NCBI RefSeq assembly: GCF_000332495.1
Contig: NZ_AOGW02000002.1
Span: 62,001 to 126,000 of the forward strand
DNA: 64,000 bases
Origin: Leptospira terpstrae serovar Hualin str. LT 11-33 = ATCC 700639
GTDB taxonomy: Bacteria > Spirochaetota > Leptospiria > Leptospirales > Leptospiraceae
Direction of reading: 5' to 3'
The notes under the pieces are model-generated. The model saw only the letters and a program-made list of their open reading frames with translations. It made no database searches and was not told the origin of the DNA. The position numbers and the translations under genes were made by a program. Of the stretch, positions 16,711 to 26,388 are shown piece by piece (the stretch's first letter is position 1; each line of letters starts with the position of its first letter).

Positions 16711-19299
16711 TTAATACAATCCTTTCATCAAATCTTTGTTCTCTGATTGCACAGACTTATGATCCTCTGTACAAATTCCTTCTGGTGGATGATCGGAAAG
16801 GTAGAGTTCATTGGTTGCAGGACATGTGGGAGATGCAAGTTTACCTGTTAAAGAACAAATTTTATAAGACTTTGCATATACAGGTTGGCTAAATTGAATT
16901 TTTGGAATGATGTTTTTTTTATCGATAGAGGATACAATCTCTCCCCAAAGTGGTGCTGCCACCGCTCCCCCAAGTCCACTACCACCCATTCCAAATTTTG
17001 GATTGTCGTATCCAATCCATACAGCCAATGCTAAGTCTGGCCTTGCGCCCACAAACCAAGCGTCTTTATAATCATTTGTGGTTCCCGTTTTACCAATGAG
17101 GTCTCCCGCATAACCACCGCTCCGTACTCCACTCGCACGTCCACTATCTCTAAGTAAAGATACCATCACTTCGGCGGTATCAGGACGAATCACTTGGCGT
17201 TCTGGTGGAAGTTTTAATTTGAATTCGTCTGTGCCACCCGCTTCATACAAAACCACACCTTTTGCATTTTTAATTCTTTGGATGAGGTAAGGTCGTTTCA
17301 CAGTTCCTTGGTTTACAAATCCTGTAAACGCAGATGCCATCTCCAAGGGAGAGATTTCTAATGTTCCCAAAGCCAAAGACAAATCACCCCGATAACGAGC
17401 TTTCTTTTCTGCATCGTTCGGGAAAAAATATTTCGTAAAATAACGTTCAATCCCAGCACTTCCCAATCGTTCTGCTACTTGTACGGCTGCTGTGTTTTTT
17501 GATTTCACAAGCGCAGTCCTTAGAGAAATTTCTCCATCAAAACTTCCACCCAAGTTTTCAGGAGCCCATTCCTTTCCACCTCCACCACGGTAGTACAAAG
17601 GTGCATCTAATATTCTTGTTCCTGCTTGGATCACACCGGCATCAATGGCCGAGGCGTATAACACTGCCTTGATGGAACTTCCTGTTTGTCTACGCATTTG
17701 AGTGGCTCGATTAAACTGGTTTTGTGAATTAAATTCCTCACCCCCATGAATAAATAACACCTGACCTGTATTTGGTTGAATTCCTACAATGGCTGCTTGG
17801 ACAGCACTAGTATCTTTTTCAGAATCTAAACTATCAGTATTCCATACTATTTCGTTTAAGATGGCAACTTCTTCCATTTTCTGCCGAAAAGCTAAATCCA
17901 TAGGAGACTCCGGTTTCAATCGGACTCGTTTTTTTTGGATTTTTCCGGACTTTCTGTTTTTTGTTAGATACTCACGTACCATGGGACCAATCAGTTCTTG
18001 TGCTCCGCGATCCAAAGTGGTTTCTACTGTATACCCACCACTTTCATAAATATTTTTATCTCCCTCTAAGGATGATAAAATTCCTCGAACATGTTCTGTT
18101 ACATAAGGGGCAATGTCTTGTCTCGAACCAAAAACAGTTTCATTCGGAGAACGAGTAGATAGATTATGATAAAAACTAACAAACTTATCTCGATCTAAAT
18201 TAGGATAAATTCCCCGATTCCGAAACATTTGTAATATGGCCCTAACACGAGTATAGGAATCTTCAGGATTTTTCAGTGGAGAGTATTTGTTAGGTGCAGA
18301 AGGAAGTGATGCTAATAGAACCATTTCTTCTTTACTGAGCTCCATTGGATTTTTTTGAAAATAAAATTTAATGCCTTCACCAAAACCAAAAGCACCGTGC
18401 CCCAAGTAAACATGGTTCATGTAGGTTTCCAAAATTTGTTCTTTGGTTAGCACTGATTCTAAAGCAAATGCCAGTTGTGCTTCTCTCCATTTACGGTTTA
18501 AACTTTTGCGACGATCATCTAAAATGATTCTTGCTAACTGTTGTGTAATGGTGGAAGCACCTTGTTTATAACTTAAGTTGATGATATTTTTAAAAAAGGC
18601 ACGAAGGATAGCAGAATAATCAATCCCTCCATGAAAGAAAAACTTTTGATCTTCGATATTCAATAGAATAGAAATCATATCTTCTGGATAGTCTTGCAAA
18701 TGTAAGGTGGAAGTTCGTTTTTGAAAAATTTCACTTACCATTTGTCCATTACGATCCAAAATTTTAGTGGGTATGTTTTTGGATAAAGTCTCCAAATACA
18801 TAGGCACTTCTTTTTTTGTAGTGAGCACTCCAGCTACAAAGTATGAAAACCCAAGTATAAATAAAAACAAACAAAGGGAAGTAACCGTAAATGCCAGTTT
18901 GACATAAGAAAACTTTGGAGATTTTCCTCTCCCACTGATGAGTCTTTGTTTTAATGGTTTGGGTCTAGGTGTCCGAACTTCTGGTTCTCTTTCAAAGACA
19001 ACCTTTCTTTCCCAAAATGGTTTTGATTTTGATTCCGTTCTTTCTTTAAAGGAATTTGATTTTGCGATTGGTGGTGTAGGAATTTTAAAAGGTTGGAAGG
19101 ACTGAGCGCCCTCAGGAATCTGAGGTTCTTTGGTCACTACTTGCAAAATCTCGAAACGATAGTCTGTAAAGTTAAGAATTACCTTTTCTTTGCAATGAGC
19201 ACATGTTAACTGATACTTACCGACTCTCGGAATTGGTTCTGGTAACCGAGAAGCCTTTTGGCAATGGGGACAAAGGTATTTAGGAGAAGGTTCCGACAT
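16711..19299 (-). CDS. Class A penicillin-binding protein with N-terminal zinc ribbon
   Basis: An 862-residue bifunctional peptidoglycan synthase. The N terminus has CPHC...CAHC (Cys10, 13, 33, 36), a zinc-ribbon-like cytosolic domain unusual for a PBP. After a polar linker comes one membrane helix (~132-157). The GT51 glycosyltransferase domain (~180-370) has EDQKFFFHGG and GASTITQQLAR. The transpeptidase domain has SSIK (Ser541), SKN and KTGT. The C terminus holds a short Cys-containing tail (KICSLTG...SPTCP). GGGAGAACCT precedes the ATG. It sits between chaN and the TPR protein gene, and the stop touches the next start codon. Confidence 0.92.
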   Translation of the reverse strand: MSEPSPKYLCPHCQKASRLPEPIPRVGKYQLTCAHCKEKVILNFTDYRFEILQVVTKEPQIPEGAQSFQPFKIPTPPIAKSNSFKERTESKSKPFWERKVVFEREPEVRTPRPKPLKQRLISGRGKSPKFSYVKLAFTVTSLCLFLFILGFSYFVAGVLTTKKEVPMYLETLSKNIPTKILDRNGQMVSEIFQKRTSTLHLQDYPEDMISILLNIEDQKFFFHGGIDYSAILRAFFKNIINLSYKQGASTITQQLARIILDDRRKSLNRKWREAQLAFALESVLTKEQILETYMNHVYLGHGAFGFGEGIKFYFQKNPMELSKEEMVLLASLPSAPNKYSPLKNPEDSYTRVRAILQMFRNRGIYPNLDRDKFVSFYHNLSTRSPNETVFGSRQDIAPYVTEHVRGILSSLEGDKNIYESGGYTVETTLDRGAQELIGPMVREYLTKNRKSGKIQKKRVRLKPESPMDLAFRQKMEEVAILNEIVWNTDSLDSEKDTSAVQAAIVGIQPNTGQVLFIHGGEEFNSQNQFNRATQMRRQTGSSIKAVLYASAIDAGVIQAGTRILDAPLYYRGGGGKEWAPENLGGSFDGEISLRTALVKSKNTAAVQVAERLGSAGIERYFTKYFFPNDAEKKARYRGDLSLALGTLEISPLEMASAFTGFVNQGTVKRPYLIQRIKNAKGVVLYEAGGTDEFKLKLPPERQVIRPDTAEVMVSLLRDSGRASGVRSGGYAGDLIGKTGTTNDYKDAWFVGARPDLALAVWIGYDNPKFGMGGSGLGGAVAAPLWGEIVSSIDKKNIIPKIQFSQPVYAKSYKICSLTGKLASPTCPATNELYLSDHPPEGICTEDHKSVQSENKDLMKGLY

Positions 19300-19314
19300 A
19301 GGTTCTCCCTAATC

Positions 19315-20190
19315 TTATCGGCCGTTTGTTAAAATTACAAAATCAGCGATTTTCACAAATTCACTGCTCTCCTCCCGATCTTTGACAAATCCAGAGAGAA
19401 CTAAGACGGAAAGCCCCATTTCTCGTAGTCTGTGCACGACACCACCCTTTCTGTCCGAATGAAAGCGACCGTTTAAGTGGACCACCTTCTTTTTTGTTTT
19501 GTAAAATTCACGGGAAATTGCTTCAGCCATTCCCTGGTCCCAAGTGGCTTGTCCCAAAATCAAGTATTGATTTTCAACTCCGTGGCCTGTCCCATGCCCT
19601 TCTGAAAAGAGAGCAGTTAACCTTTGTTTGTAATCTTCCGTAAGGTATTTTTCCAAACTATAGGCAGGAGGTAGATATTGGATTGCTATATCGGAAAACT
19701 CACGATAGGCAGACAAACCCTTTCTGGAAATTACATTTACATAACGCCGAGGAGGATTGGCCGCAACTACATTACATTTTTTTTCCTTAGCTATGGATAC
19801 TAACGGTAGATAGTCGGTTTTAAAGTTTTTCCAATGAGTGATTGAAGATAGAAAATGTGATTCTGAAATAGTTCCTTTTATAAATTCATTGACAATGTTT
19901 TGTTGGTCCTGTTCCAACATTTCCAAAGACAAGGAAGTAGATTCTACTTCCGAGATACTTTTAAACAATGCTTCGTAGAAACGGTGGATGTCTTGGTTGT
20001 CATGTTCTTCTCCCAATACAATGACATCAAATTTGAAAGATTCTTTAACAACCTCGGCAATCGTAACCGTTTCTGCCGTCGATGTCCGAACGATTTGTAC
20101 GGACTTGGAAACTTCCTCAGCAGAAATTCCCAAGACGAACAGGAGAATTAAAAAAAACGCAGGCCAAAACAGACTAAAGAAGGGTTTCAA
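19315..20190 (-). CDS. ChaN family (haem-binding uptake-like) exported protein
   Basis: A 291-residue protein of the ChaN/Tiki superfamily (PF04187-like). The signal peptide covers ~1-23. The core has VIVLGEEHDNQDIH (~55-68), SLEMLEQDQQ and a C-terminal HLNGRFHSD block with the histidines that in ChaN relatives bind haem or metal. The N terminus lacks a clear lipobox. It overlaps the glutathione peroxidase gene by 17 bases and is 15 bases from the PBP gene. In an operon with a peroxidase, a role in haem or iron handling under oxidative stress is plausible but unproven. Confidence 0.82.
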   Translation of the reverse strand: MKPFFSLFWPAFFLILLFVLGISAEEVSKSVQIVRTSTAETVTIAEVVKESFKFDVIVLGEEHDNQDIHRFYEALFKSISEVESTSLSLEMLEQDQQNIVNEFIKGTISESHFLSSITHWKNFKTDYLPLVSIAKEKKCNVVAANPPRRYVNVISRKGLSAYREFSDIAIQYLPPAYSLEKYLTEDYKQRLTALFSEGHGTGHGVENQYLILGQATWDQGMAEAISREFYKTKKKVVHLNGRFHSDRKGGVVHRLREMGLSVLVLSGFVKDREESSEFVKIADFVILTNGR

Positions 20191-20716
20191 TCGCTTGTTT
20201 TAACTCCGCACTTTCTGGTTTGGTTCCCGAAGGAAACCGGTAAACTACTTTACCGTCTTTATCGATTAGGAATTTTTCGAAGTTCCATTTTACATCCCCT
20301 TTTTCTTTTGCATTCTCAGTGAGAAACTGATAAACGGGATCTTTATCATTTCCAAGGACTTTGGTTTTTTTCATAAGGTCGAAAGTGACTCCAAAGTTTA
20401 GTTTGCAAAACTCAGCAATTTGTGTTTCAGTGCCTGGCTCCTGACCTCCAAAATCATTGGAAGGAAAACCAACCACTTTCAATCCTTTGTCTTTATAGGA
20501 CTGGTGAATTTTTTCAAGACCTTCATATTGCGGCGTATAACCACACTTAGATGCTACGTTGACTACAAGTACTGGGTGTCCCTTGTATTCGGAAAGGGAA
20601 ACTTCTTTCCCTTGGATGGATACGGATTTGAAATCATGGAATGACATCTTTTTTCCTCCGGCATAGATAGAGAAACTGGTTAAGAGAAAAATGGCAAACA
20701 AAACTTTTCTTTGCAT
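20174..20716 (-). CDS. Glutathione peroxidase family protein, exported
   Basis: A 180-residue thiol peroxidase of the GPx family. A signal peptide (~1-20) precedes the thioredoxin-like fold with the catalytic motif NVASKCGYTPQY (Cys58, not selenocysteine), FPSNDFGGQEPG (catalytic Gln) and KWNFEKFLID (catalytic Trp-Asn). In bacteria such enzymes usually use thioredoxin. An ATG six codons upstream exists, but the ATG at 20714..20716 has GGGGGG four bases upstream and gives a normal signal peptide. It is the first gene of the minus operon and divergent from the phosphorylase-like gene, with 27 bases between the start codons. Confidence 0.9.
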   Translation of the reverse strand: MQRKVLFAIFLLTSFSIYAGGKKMSFHDFKSVSIQGKEVSLSEYKGHPVLVVNVASKCGYTPQYEGLEKIHQSYKDKGLKVVGFPSNDFGGQEPGTETQIAEFCKLNFGVTFDLMKKTKVLGNDKDPVYQFLTENAKEKGDVKWNFEKFLIDKDGKVVYRFPSGTKPESAELKQAIETLL

Positions 20717-20743
20717 GGAACCCCCCTGTTCCATGTTTAGACT

Positions 20744-21610
20744 ATGTCTGCATTGTTTTTCGCTGTTCTTTCCGAAGCCAAACCATGGTTGGAACTTTTG
20801 CAGGCAAAACCCTTAGCCAATTCTCGAAAATTTCGAATTTTCCAAAAAGATTCTCATTCGATCATTATTTCCGGTACAGGAAAACTTCCGATGGCATTGG
20901 CCGTTTCCGAATACGCTCATTCTCTTTCCAAAGAAGAAAGAAACCAAATGAAGGTTTGGAATTTGGGAATTGCAGGTTCGAACAATAACGAGCTATTGTT
21001 AGGCGATTTTTCTTGGATTCATAAAATTACAGAAGCTACCACTCACAAAGATTTTTATCCAGATCGAATCCTAACTTCTCATTTCACCAGGGAAACAAAT
21101 CTCACTACTTTTGATAGACCCATAACCAAAGAACAAAACATAAACAGATTTTTATCTCTCACAAAAGAAGAGTTAGATGGGGTAAGTTTAGTGGATATGG
21201 AAGGTTCTGGTTTTTTTGAAGCGGCATCACTTTATTTTCCGCTAGAAAATATTGCAGTGGGAAAAGTTGTATCAGATCACCTTGAGGGGAAATTTTGCCA
21301 ATTGGAAGATGTGGAAAAAATGATGGAAAAGGTTGCAAAAACTTTATTTGAAGAATGGATATCTCCGCTTCCTTGGGCTCGCACCGACCCAATTGAAACC
21401 ATGGACTGGCCCCAGGTAGAAAATTTTGTCCAGAATCTCCGCCTAACAGAAACAATGAAACATGACCTCAAAAAATCCATTCGGTTTTTTCGATTACGAA
21501 ATCCAAGTTCCCCCATTCCCTTTCCCGATGAATCCGCAAAAGCTAATTTAAAATCTAAAACTGATTTAAAAACTTATTTGGAAACTTGGAGAAATTCTCT
21601 GCATGTTTAA
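20744..21610 (+). CDS. Nucleoside phosphorylase-like protein paired with an SPL-type lyase
   Basis: A 288-residue protein resembling the PNP_UDP/MTAN phosphorylase superfamily. It has an N-terminal strand with FFAVLSEAKPW, a glycine motif IISGTGKLPMALA, NLGIAGS (~75-81) and the signature VDMEGSGFFEAA (~146-157), where Glu and Asp contact the nucleoside ribose in relatives. A C-terminal extension of ~75 residues is family-atypical. The last 8 bases overlap the SPL-like gene, so the two are coupled. The substrate is unknown; a role in salvage or repair of damaged nucleosides together with the lyase is inferred. Confidence 0.75.
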   Translation: MSALFFAVLSEAKPWLELLQAKPLANSRKFRIFQKDSHSIIISGTGKLPMALAVSEYAHSLSKEERNQMKVWNLGIAGSNNNELLLGDFSWIHKITEATTHKDFYPDRILTSHFTRETNLTTFDRPITKEQNINRFLSLTKEELDGVSLVDMEGSGFFEAASLYFPLENIAVGKVVSDHLEGKFCQLEDVEKMMEKVAKTLFEEWISPLPWARTDPIETMDWPQVENFVQNLRLTETMKHDLKKSIRFFRLRNPSSPIPFPDESAKANLKSKTDLKTYLETWRNSLHV

Positions 21611-22601
21611 AACATTTTCTCATATTTATATTGAAGAAGGGATCAAAGACCACGTTCGAACCAAAGAAATATTAGCAAAATTCCCAAATGCCATTCCGGT
21701 TTTGATTCGGCATTATAAAGATAGTTTTAATCGAAACTCACAAAACTTTCGCATCCAAAAAGAAACTCCCAAGTTGATTTTAGCTGAAAAAAAGGATCAA
21801 TTTTTATATCCAGGAAGTGATTTTTCACCTAACTTCTCTCATCAGCACTTCTATTACAATACAATGGCACTCAATTGTATTTATGACTGCGAATACTGCT
21901 ATTTACAAGGAATGTTTCCTTCCGCCAATCTCGTGTTATTTGTGAATTGGGAAGATTTTTTTTCTGCTACAAATACCTTTTTAGAGGAAAACAAATCACT
22001 CTACCTTGCCTTGTCTTACGACACAGATCTTTTGGCATTGGAATCTTTTTTTCCTGCAACCAAATCTTGGCTAAAGTTTGCAGAATCTCAACCAAATTTA
22101 AGTTTAGAGATAAGAACTAAGTCAACTAACTATAGTCAAATTGCAAACTGTCCTCCTAACCCCAACGTGATTTTGGCCTGGACTTTAAGTCCACAAACCA
22201 TTATTGAAACCATCGAACATGGAACTCCATCTTTACAAGCCAGACTAAAAGCCATAGGCCATGCCATCCGCGATGGATGGAAGGTTCGTATCTGCATTGA
22301 TCCGATATTGCGAGTTCCGAATTGGCAAATCCATTACCAATCGTTAGCCGATACATTAGGGAAAGAACTAAAGGTTGAGGGCATTACAGACATTAGTTTT
22401 GGTGGTTTTAGAATGAATATTGATTTTCTGAAAAGGATGGTGGATGCCAGAAAGGACTCTTCCATTTTATTTCATGCTTTTGAAAAAAAAGATAAAATAG
22501 TTTCTTATTCAGAATTAGAAACAGAAGAAATTTTAGAACTAATGTCAACAGCCTTACACAAACATTTTTCTCCTTCTCAAATAAAAGTAAGTTATTCCTG
22601 A
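21603..22601 (+). CDS. Spore photoproduct lyase-like radical SAM protein
   Basis: A 332-residue radical SAM enzyme of the SPL family. The cluster motif is C-x3-C-x2-C (Cys92, 96, 99: NCIYDCEYCYLQ), preceded by the SPL-typical FYYNTMALN and followed by YCYLQGMFPSANLVLFVNWEDF-like sequence, quoted here only for its first part. In spore-formers the enzyme repairs spore photoproduct in DNA, but Leptospira makes no spores, so the substrate is open. Family SPLs carry a later cysteine (Cys141 in Bacillus) as H-atom donor; I find no clear counterpart after Cys99 apart from CPP (~184) and RICI (~231). Coupled to the phosphorylase-like gene. Confidence 0.85.
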   Translation: MFKTFSHIYIEEGIKDHVRTKEILAKFPNAIPVLIRHYKDSFNRNSQNFRIQKETPKLILAEKKDQFLYPGSDFSPNFSHQHFYYNTMALNCIYDCEYCYLQGMFPSANLVLFVNWEDFFSATNTFLEENKSLYLALSYDTDLLALESFFPATKSWLKFAESQPNLSLEIRTKSTNYSQIANCPPNPNVILAWTLSPQTIIETIEHGTPSLQARLKAIGHAIRDGWKVRICIDPILRVPNWQIHYQSLADTLGKELKVEGITDISFGGFRMNIDFLKRMVDARKDSSILFHAFEKKDKIVSYSELETEEILELMSTALHKHFSPSQIKVSYS

Positions 22602-22650
22602 ATTTTTCCTTTTCTTTTCTATCACTACTTCTTATCCTTAGTGCCTACCT

Positions 22651-25600
22651 ATGAAGAAAAGAGCCATTTTACTATTTCTATCTTGCGTGTTCTTTGGATT
22701 GTCCGACTGCGCGGAAGTCAATCGCAACAAACCAATCGCGAAAGAAGGAATGATGGACTTATCTTCATGGGATTTTTCTAAAGATGGAAACATCACCCTT
22801 GATGGGGAATGGGAATTTTATTGGAAACAAACAAAGAGAGGAATCCAAATTGACACCGAACTCGGCAGGGAACCTAAGTACATCTACCAAACAATACCAT
22901 CCAATTGGAAAGGTGTCGACTGGTTTGGGGAACCTCTTGGTGGATTTGGTTATGCGACATATAAGCTAAAAGTATTTTTTCCAGAAAACACTCCGATTTT
23001 AGCCTTTCACAACTTAGATCTCTCCTCTGCATACAGATTGTACATCAATGGCAAACTGGTTGTAGAACAAGGAAGTTTCGGCATTAATCCCAATTACTTT
23101 GAACCATCTTATAAATCTGTTCTTATGGATTTAGAACCTGTTTCTGGTGAAACAGAAATTGTATATGAAATTTCCAACTTCCACTATTCCAAAGGTGGGT
23201 TTTGGGAAAGTATGGAACTAGGCGAAAGACGAATGTTATACGACAAAGTCAATCGTAGTTACCAAATTACATCTTTTCTTGCCGGTAGTATTTTTCTTTG
23301 GGCCTTGTATCATTTGGGTTTGTTTGTGATGCGAAGACAAGACAAAGCCAGTCTTTTTATTTCCCTATTCAGCTTACTCATTGTTATGCGCCTTCTAACA
23401 ATTGGTGAAAGAAATATACTTAATATCTTTCCCAATATGCCAATGGATTTTCTCATCCGCTTGGAATTTGCCACCATCTACACAGCAACTATTGTTTTTG
23501 CCTACTTTTACCGCTTAGTATTTCCCAATACCGTAGGCCAAAAAACCATGTGGGTACTTGGAATCCTAATTACACCGTTTCTTGCCTCTTTATTTTTACC
23601 AGTTGCCATCTTCAGTGCACAAATCCATTTTTTCCAAATCTTTTTAATCTTAGTCTGCGTAAGGATCACTATCGCCATCATCATGGCTTACAGGTCTGAC
23701 ACTGTGGGTGCAGGTCTTTCTCTAATTGGATTTAGTTTTGTATTCGGAACGGTTGTACATGATATCCTATACCAAAACAATGTAATCAACACAATGAACC
23801 TGACTCCTTTTGGATTTTTAGGATTTATTTTGTTCCAAGGATACATTCTCTCTTATGGATTCACAAGAGCTTACCTCTCCATTGAAAAACTAAAAGAAAG
23901 ATTAGAAGTATCCAATAAAGAGCTAAACATCCTGAAAGAAGGACTAGAAGACATTGTTGTTGAAAGAACTCATGAATTAGAAAATTCCAAAGCAAACATA
24001 GAACGCCTAAACGAATTTGCTAAAACATTAAATACCTCTCTTGAGTTAGACAGCATTCTCGCCAAAGCATTTGATTATTTGAATGAAGAAGTTTTTTGCG
24101 ACTCAATGATTCTACTTTTAGTAGATGCAGAAAATTCAAAAATCATTTATCACAAATCTGTAGTATCTCCTAACTCCGGATTGGCGTTAGAATCTAAATT
24201 ACAAGGAGTGAGTTTTCCTTTAGATCCGAGTGCAGGATTATTTTATCATGTTTACAAAAGAAATCGTCCCTTCCGATTTGCAAAAGTTTGGGAATCACGT
24301 CTTAACGAATCAAACCAAAAATTTGTACAATTAATTGGAAAACATCCTGGGATGATCATTCCTCTGAGTTCACAAGGCAAAGTCATTGCTATGTTGGCAC
24401 TTTTTAGTGAACAAAAAGGGACTAGTTTCTCTAGAATGCAACTGCAACTTGTAGAAAATACCGCGGAAAACATTGCAACAGCGGTCACCAACTCCATTCT
24501 CGTGGAAGAAATGAACCGTGAAAAATTCATTGCGGAAAACGCAAGAATGCAAATGGAAAATGCCAAAAACGAAGTTGTGAAACTAAACGAATTCACAAAA
24601 AAAATCAATTCGGAATCAAGCCTTTCGCAAATCATTGAAGAGATGTTTAATTACATCCTAAAAACATTTGAAATCGAAGCAACTCTCCTCCAACTCATCG
24701 ACACAAAGAAAAAAGAATTATACACATATAATACAACCATCCCTACTTATGCAACAGACGAACAATTGTTATTTGCTAAGTCCTTCCGAGTTCCATTAAA
24801 CGAAAAAGGGGGGATCATTTACAAAACTTATTTAAGAAAACGAGCCTTGTTTGTTCCCAAACCTCCCAAACGTTATGAATCCGAGTTAGACGAACAAATT
24901 TTTTCAAAGCTCAGTCTCACTTCCTTTGTTGCAGTCCCTCTAGTAGTGCAGAATGAAGTGATTGGTATGGCGTATTTCACATCCTACCAAAAACCTATGG
25001 AAGTCACAAGAGAAGTACTCCGAAGGATCGCAGGATTTTGTGACCAAATTGCTGGTGCAATTCAGAACTCACTTCTATTACAAATCACTGAAGAGGAACG
25101 TAAAAAATCCGAACGAGCCAAGGCAGAAATCCAAAAGATGAATGAGTTTGCAAAAAACGTAAACTCTCAAAATAATTTAGAAAACATCCTTGCAGAAATA
25201 TTTGGATTCATTCGGAAAAACTACAAAATCGAACATTGTGTCCTATATTTTTTAGACAAAGAATACAACGAGTTCCGATACCTGAATCACTCAGGCTTTG
25301 ATTTGTTAGTTGATGAAAACATAAATTATTTTAAATCCCTTCGTTTTCCCCTCCGGGAAGAAAGTGGGTTCATATATAAATGTTTTAAAAGAAAACGCCA
25401 CTTCTATATGAAACACATTCCAAAAACGATGCCGTATGTTATAGACAAACAAATAACAGAAAAATCAGGTATGAAAGGTTTTCTAATCTCTCCTCTTGTT
25501 AACAATGATGAAGTTGTTGCTATGGCTGTATATGGTATCAGCGATGAAAACATTCAACTAACTACTGATGAGGTAAATTCCATCGTAGGTGTTTCCGAAC

Positions 25601-26388
25601 ACATTGCCAGTGCCATCAACAACCACTTTTTACTCAAAAAAATTGAGGAAGAAAAACAAAGATCCGATTCCCTTTTACTCAATATCCTTCCTAAAAACGT
25701 AGCTGAAGAATTACAGAAAAAAGGGAGAGTCAATCCTGTAGAATTTGAAAACGTAACTCTCTTAATGACTAGTTTTCCTGGATTTTCACAGATCACAGGA
25801 CAACTCACTCCCGAAGAACTGATTGAAGGATTGGATTTATATTTTTCACGATTTGATGAAATCATCAAAGCCCAAGGTATGGAAAAACTTCGTATGACCG
25901 GAGATATGTATTTAGCAGCAGGAGGACTTCCTGTGGGAAATTTTACCCATGCAGTGGATGCTTGTCTTGCCGCCTTACAAATCAAAAACGAAGTAATACG
26001 AATGATGGAAGACTTTAGGGACATCCCATTCCGTCCCAATGGAATCACCATCGCTATCCATTCCGGGCCGGTAGTTGCAGGAGTCATCGGCAAATCAAAG
26101 TTTAATTATGATGTTTGGGGAAAAACTGTGACACAAACCCAAGCCATCCGCCGTGGAGGGGTGGGTGTTCCCATCAACATCTCTTTGGAGACAATGGAAA
26201 AAGTGAAACGCCTATTCCATATAGACAACCAACGCCAAATCAATACATACGAAGGTGACCAGTTCCCTATTTATGAATTATTATCCTTAAAACCTGACTT
26301 GTCTGATGATACAGGATTTTTACCTAACGAAAAATTTGGAAGATTGTATACGCAACAAAAACGCGGAGCCAAAATTCTAATCAAATGA
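22651..26388 (+). CDS. 7TMR-DISM / triple-GAF protein with degenerate class III cyclase domain
   Basis: A 1245-residue membrane signalling protein. It has a signal peptide (possible lipid Cys after GLSD), a DISMED2-like jelly-roll sensor (~35-195), seven TM helices (~210-410), a coiled coil, three GAF domains (~450-610, 640-800, 830-995) each preceded by a similar linker (x-L/M-N-E-F-A/T-K), and a class III cyclase fold (~1010-1225). Compared with the coupled downstream cyclase, the metal Asp is Ser1041, the adenine Lys is Arg, the adenine Asp is Lys1158, the Asn is Thr1161 and the Arg is Ala1165; only the second metal Asp (in MTGD) remains. It is therefore probably a non-catalytic regulatory partner. 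Confidence 0.88.
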   Translation: MKKRAILLFLSCVFFGLSDCAEVNRNKPIAKEGMMDLSSWDFSKDGNITLDGEWEFYWKQTKRGIQIDTELGREPKYIYQTIPSNWKGVDWFGEPLGGFGYATYKLKVFFPENTPILAFHNLDLSSAYRLYINGKLVVEQGSFGINPNYFEPSYKSVLMDLEPVSGETEIVYEISNFHYSKGGFWESMELGERRMLYDKVNRSYQITSFLAGSIFLWALYHLGLFVMRRQDKASLFISLFSLLIVMRLLTIGERNILNIFPNMPMDFLIRLEFATIYTATIVFAYFYRLVFPNTVGQKTMWVLGILITPFLASLFLPVAIFSAQIHFFQIFLILVCVRITIAIIMAYRSDTVGAGLSLIGFSFVFGTVVHDILYQNNVINTMNLTPFGFLGFILFQGYILSYGFTRAYLSIEKLKERLEVSNKELNILKEGLEDIVVERTHELENSKANIERLNEFAKTLNTSLELDSILAKAFDYLNEEVFCDSMILLLVDAENSKIIYHKSVVSPNSGLALESKLQGVSFPLDPSAGLFYHVYKRNRPFRFAKVWESRLNESNQKFVQLIGKHPGMIIPLSSQGKVIAMLALFSEQKGTSFSRMQLQLVENTAENIATAVTNSILVEEMNREKFIAENARMQMENAKNEVVKLNEFTKKINSESSLSQIIEEMFNYILKTFEIEATLLQLIDTKKKELYTYNTTIPTYATDEQLLFAKSFRVPLNEKGGIIYKTYLRKRALFVPKPPKRYESELDEQIFSKLSLTSFVAVPLVVQNEVIGMAYFTSYQKPMEVTREVLRRIAGFCDQIAGAIQNSLLLQITEEERKKSERAKAEIQKMNEFAKNVNSQNNLENILAEIFGFIRKNYKIEHCVLYFLDKEYNEFRYLNHSGFDLLVDENINYFKSLRFPLREESGFIYKCFKRKRHFYMKHIPKTMPYVIDKQITEKSGMKGFLISPLVNNDEVVAMAVYGISDENIQLTTDEVNSIVGVSEHIASAINNHFLLKKIEEEKQRSDSLLLNILPKNVAEELQKKGRVNPVEFENVTLLMTSFPGFSQITGQLTPEELIEGLDLYFSRFDEIIKAQGMEKLRMTGDMYLAAGGLPVGNFTHAVDACLAALQIKNEVIRMMEDFRDIPFRPNGITIAIHSGPVVAGVIGKSKFNYDVWGKTVTQTQAIRRGGVGVPINISLETMEKVKRLFHIDNQRQINTYEGDQFPIYELLSLKPDLSDDTGFLPNEKFGRLYTQQKRGAKILIK

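Noticed and set aside
20174..20716. Selenocysteine-type glutathione peroxidase
   Set aside because: The catalytic codon encodes Cys and there is no in-frame TGA.
25554..26093. Minus-strand frame in the pseudocyclase domain
   Set aside because: It is antisense to the coding frame that shows clear cyclase homology.
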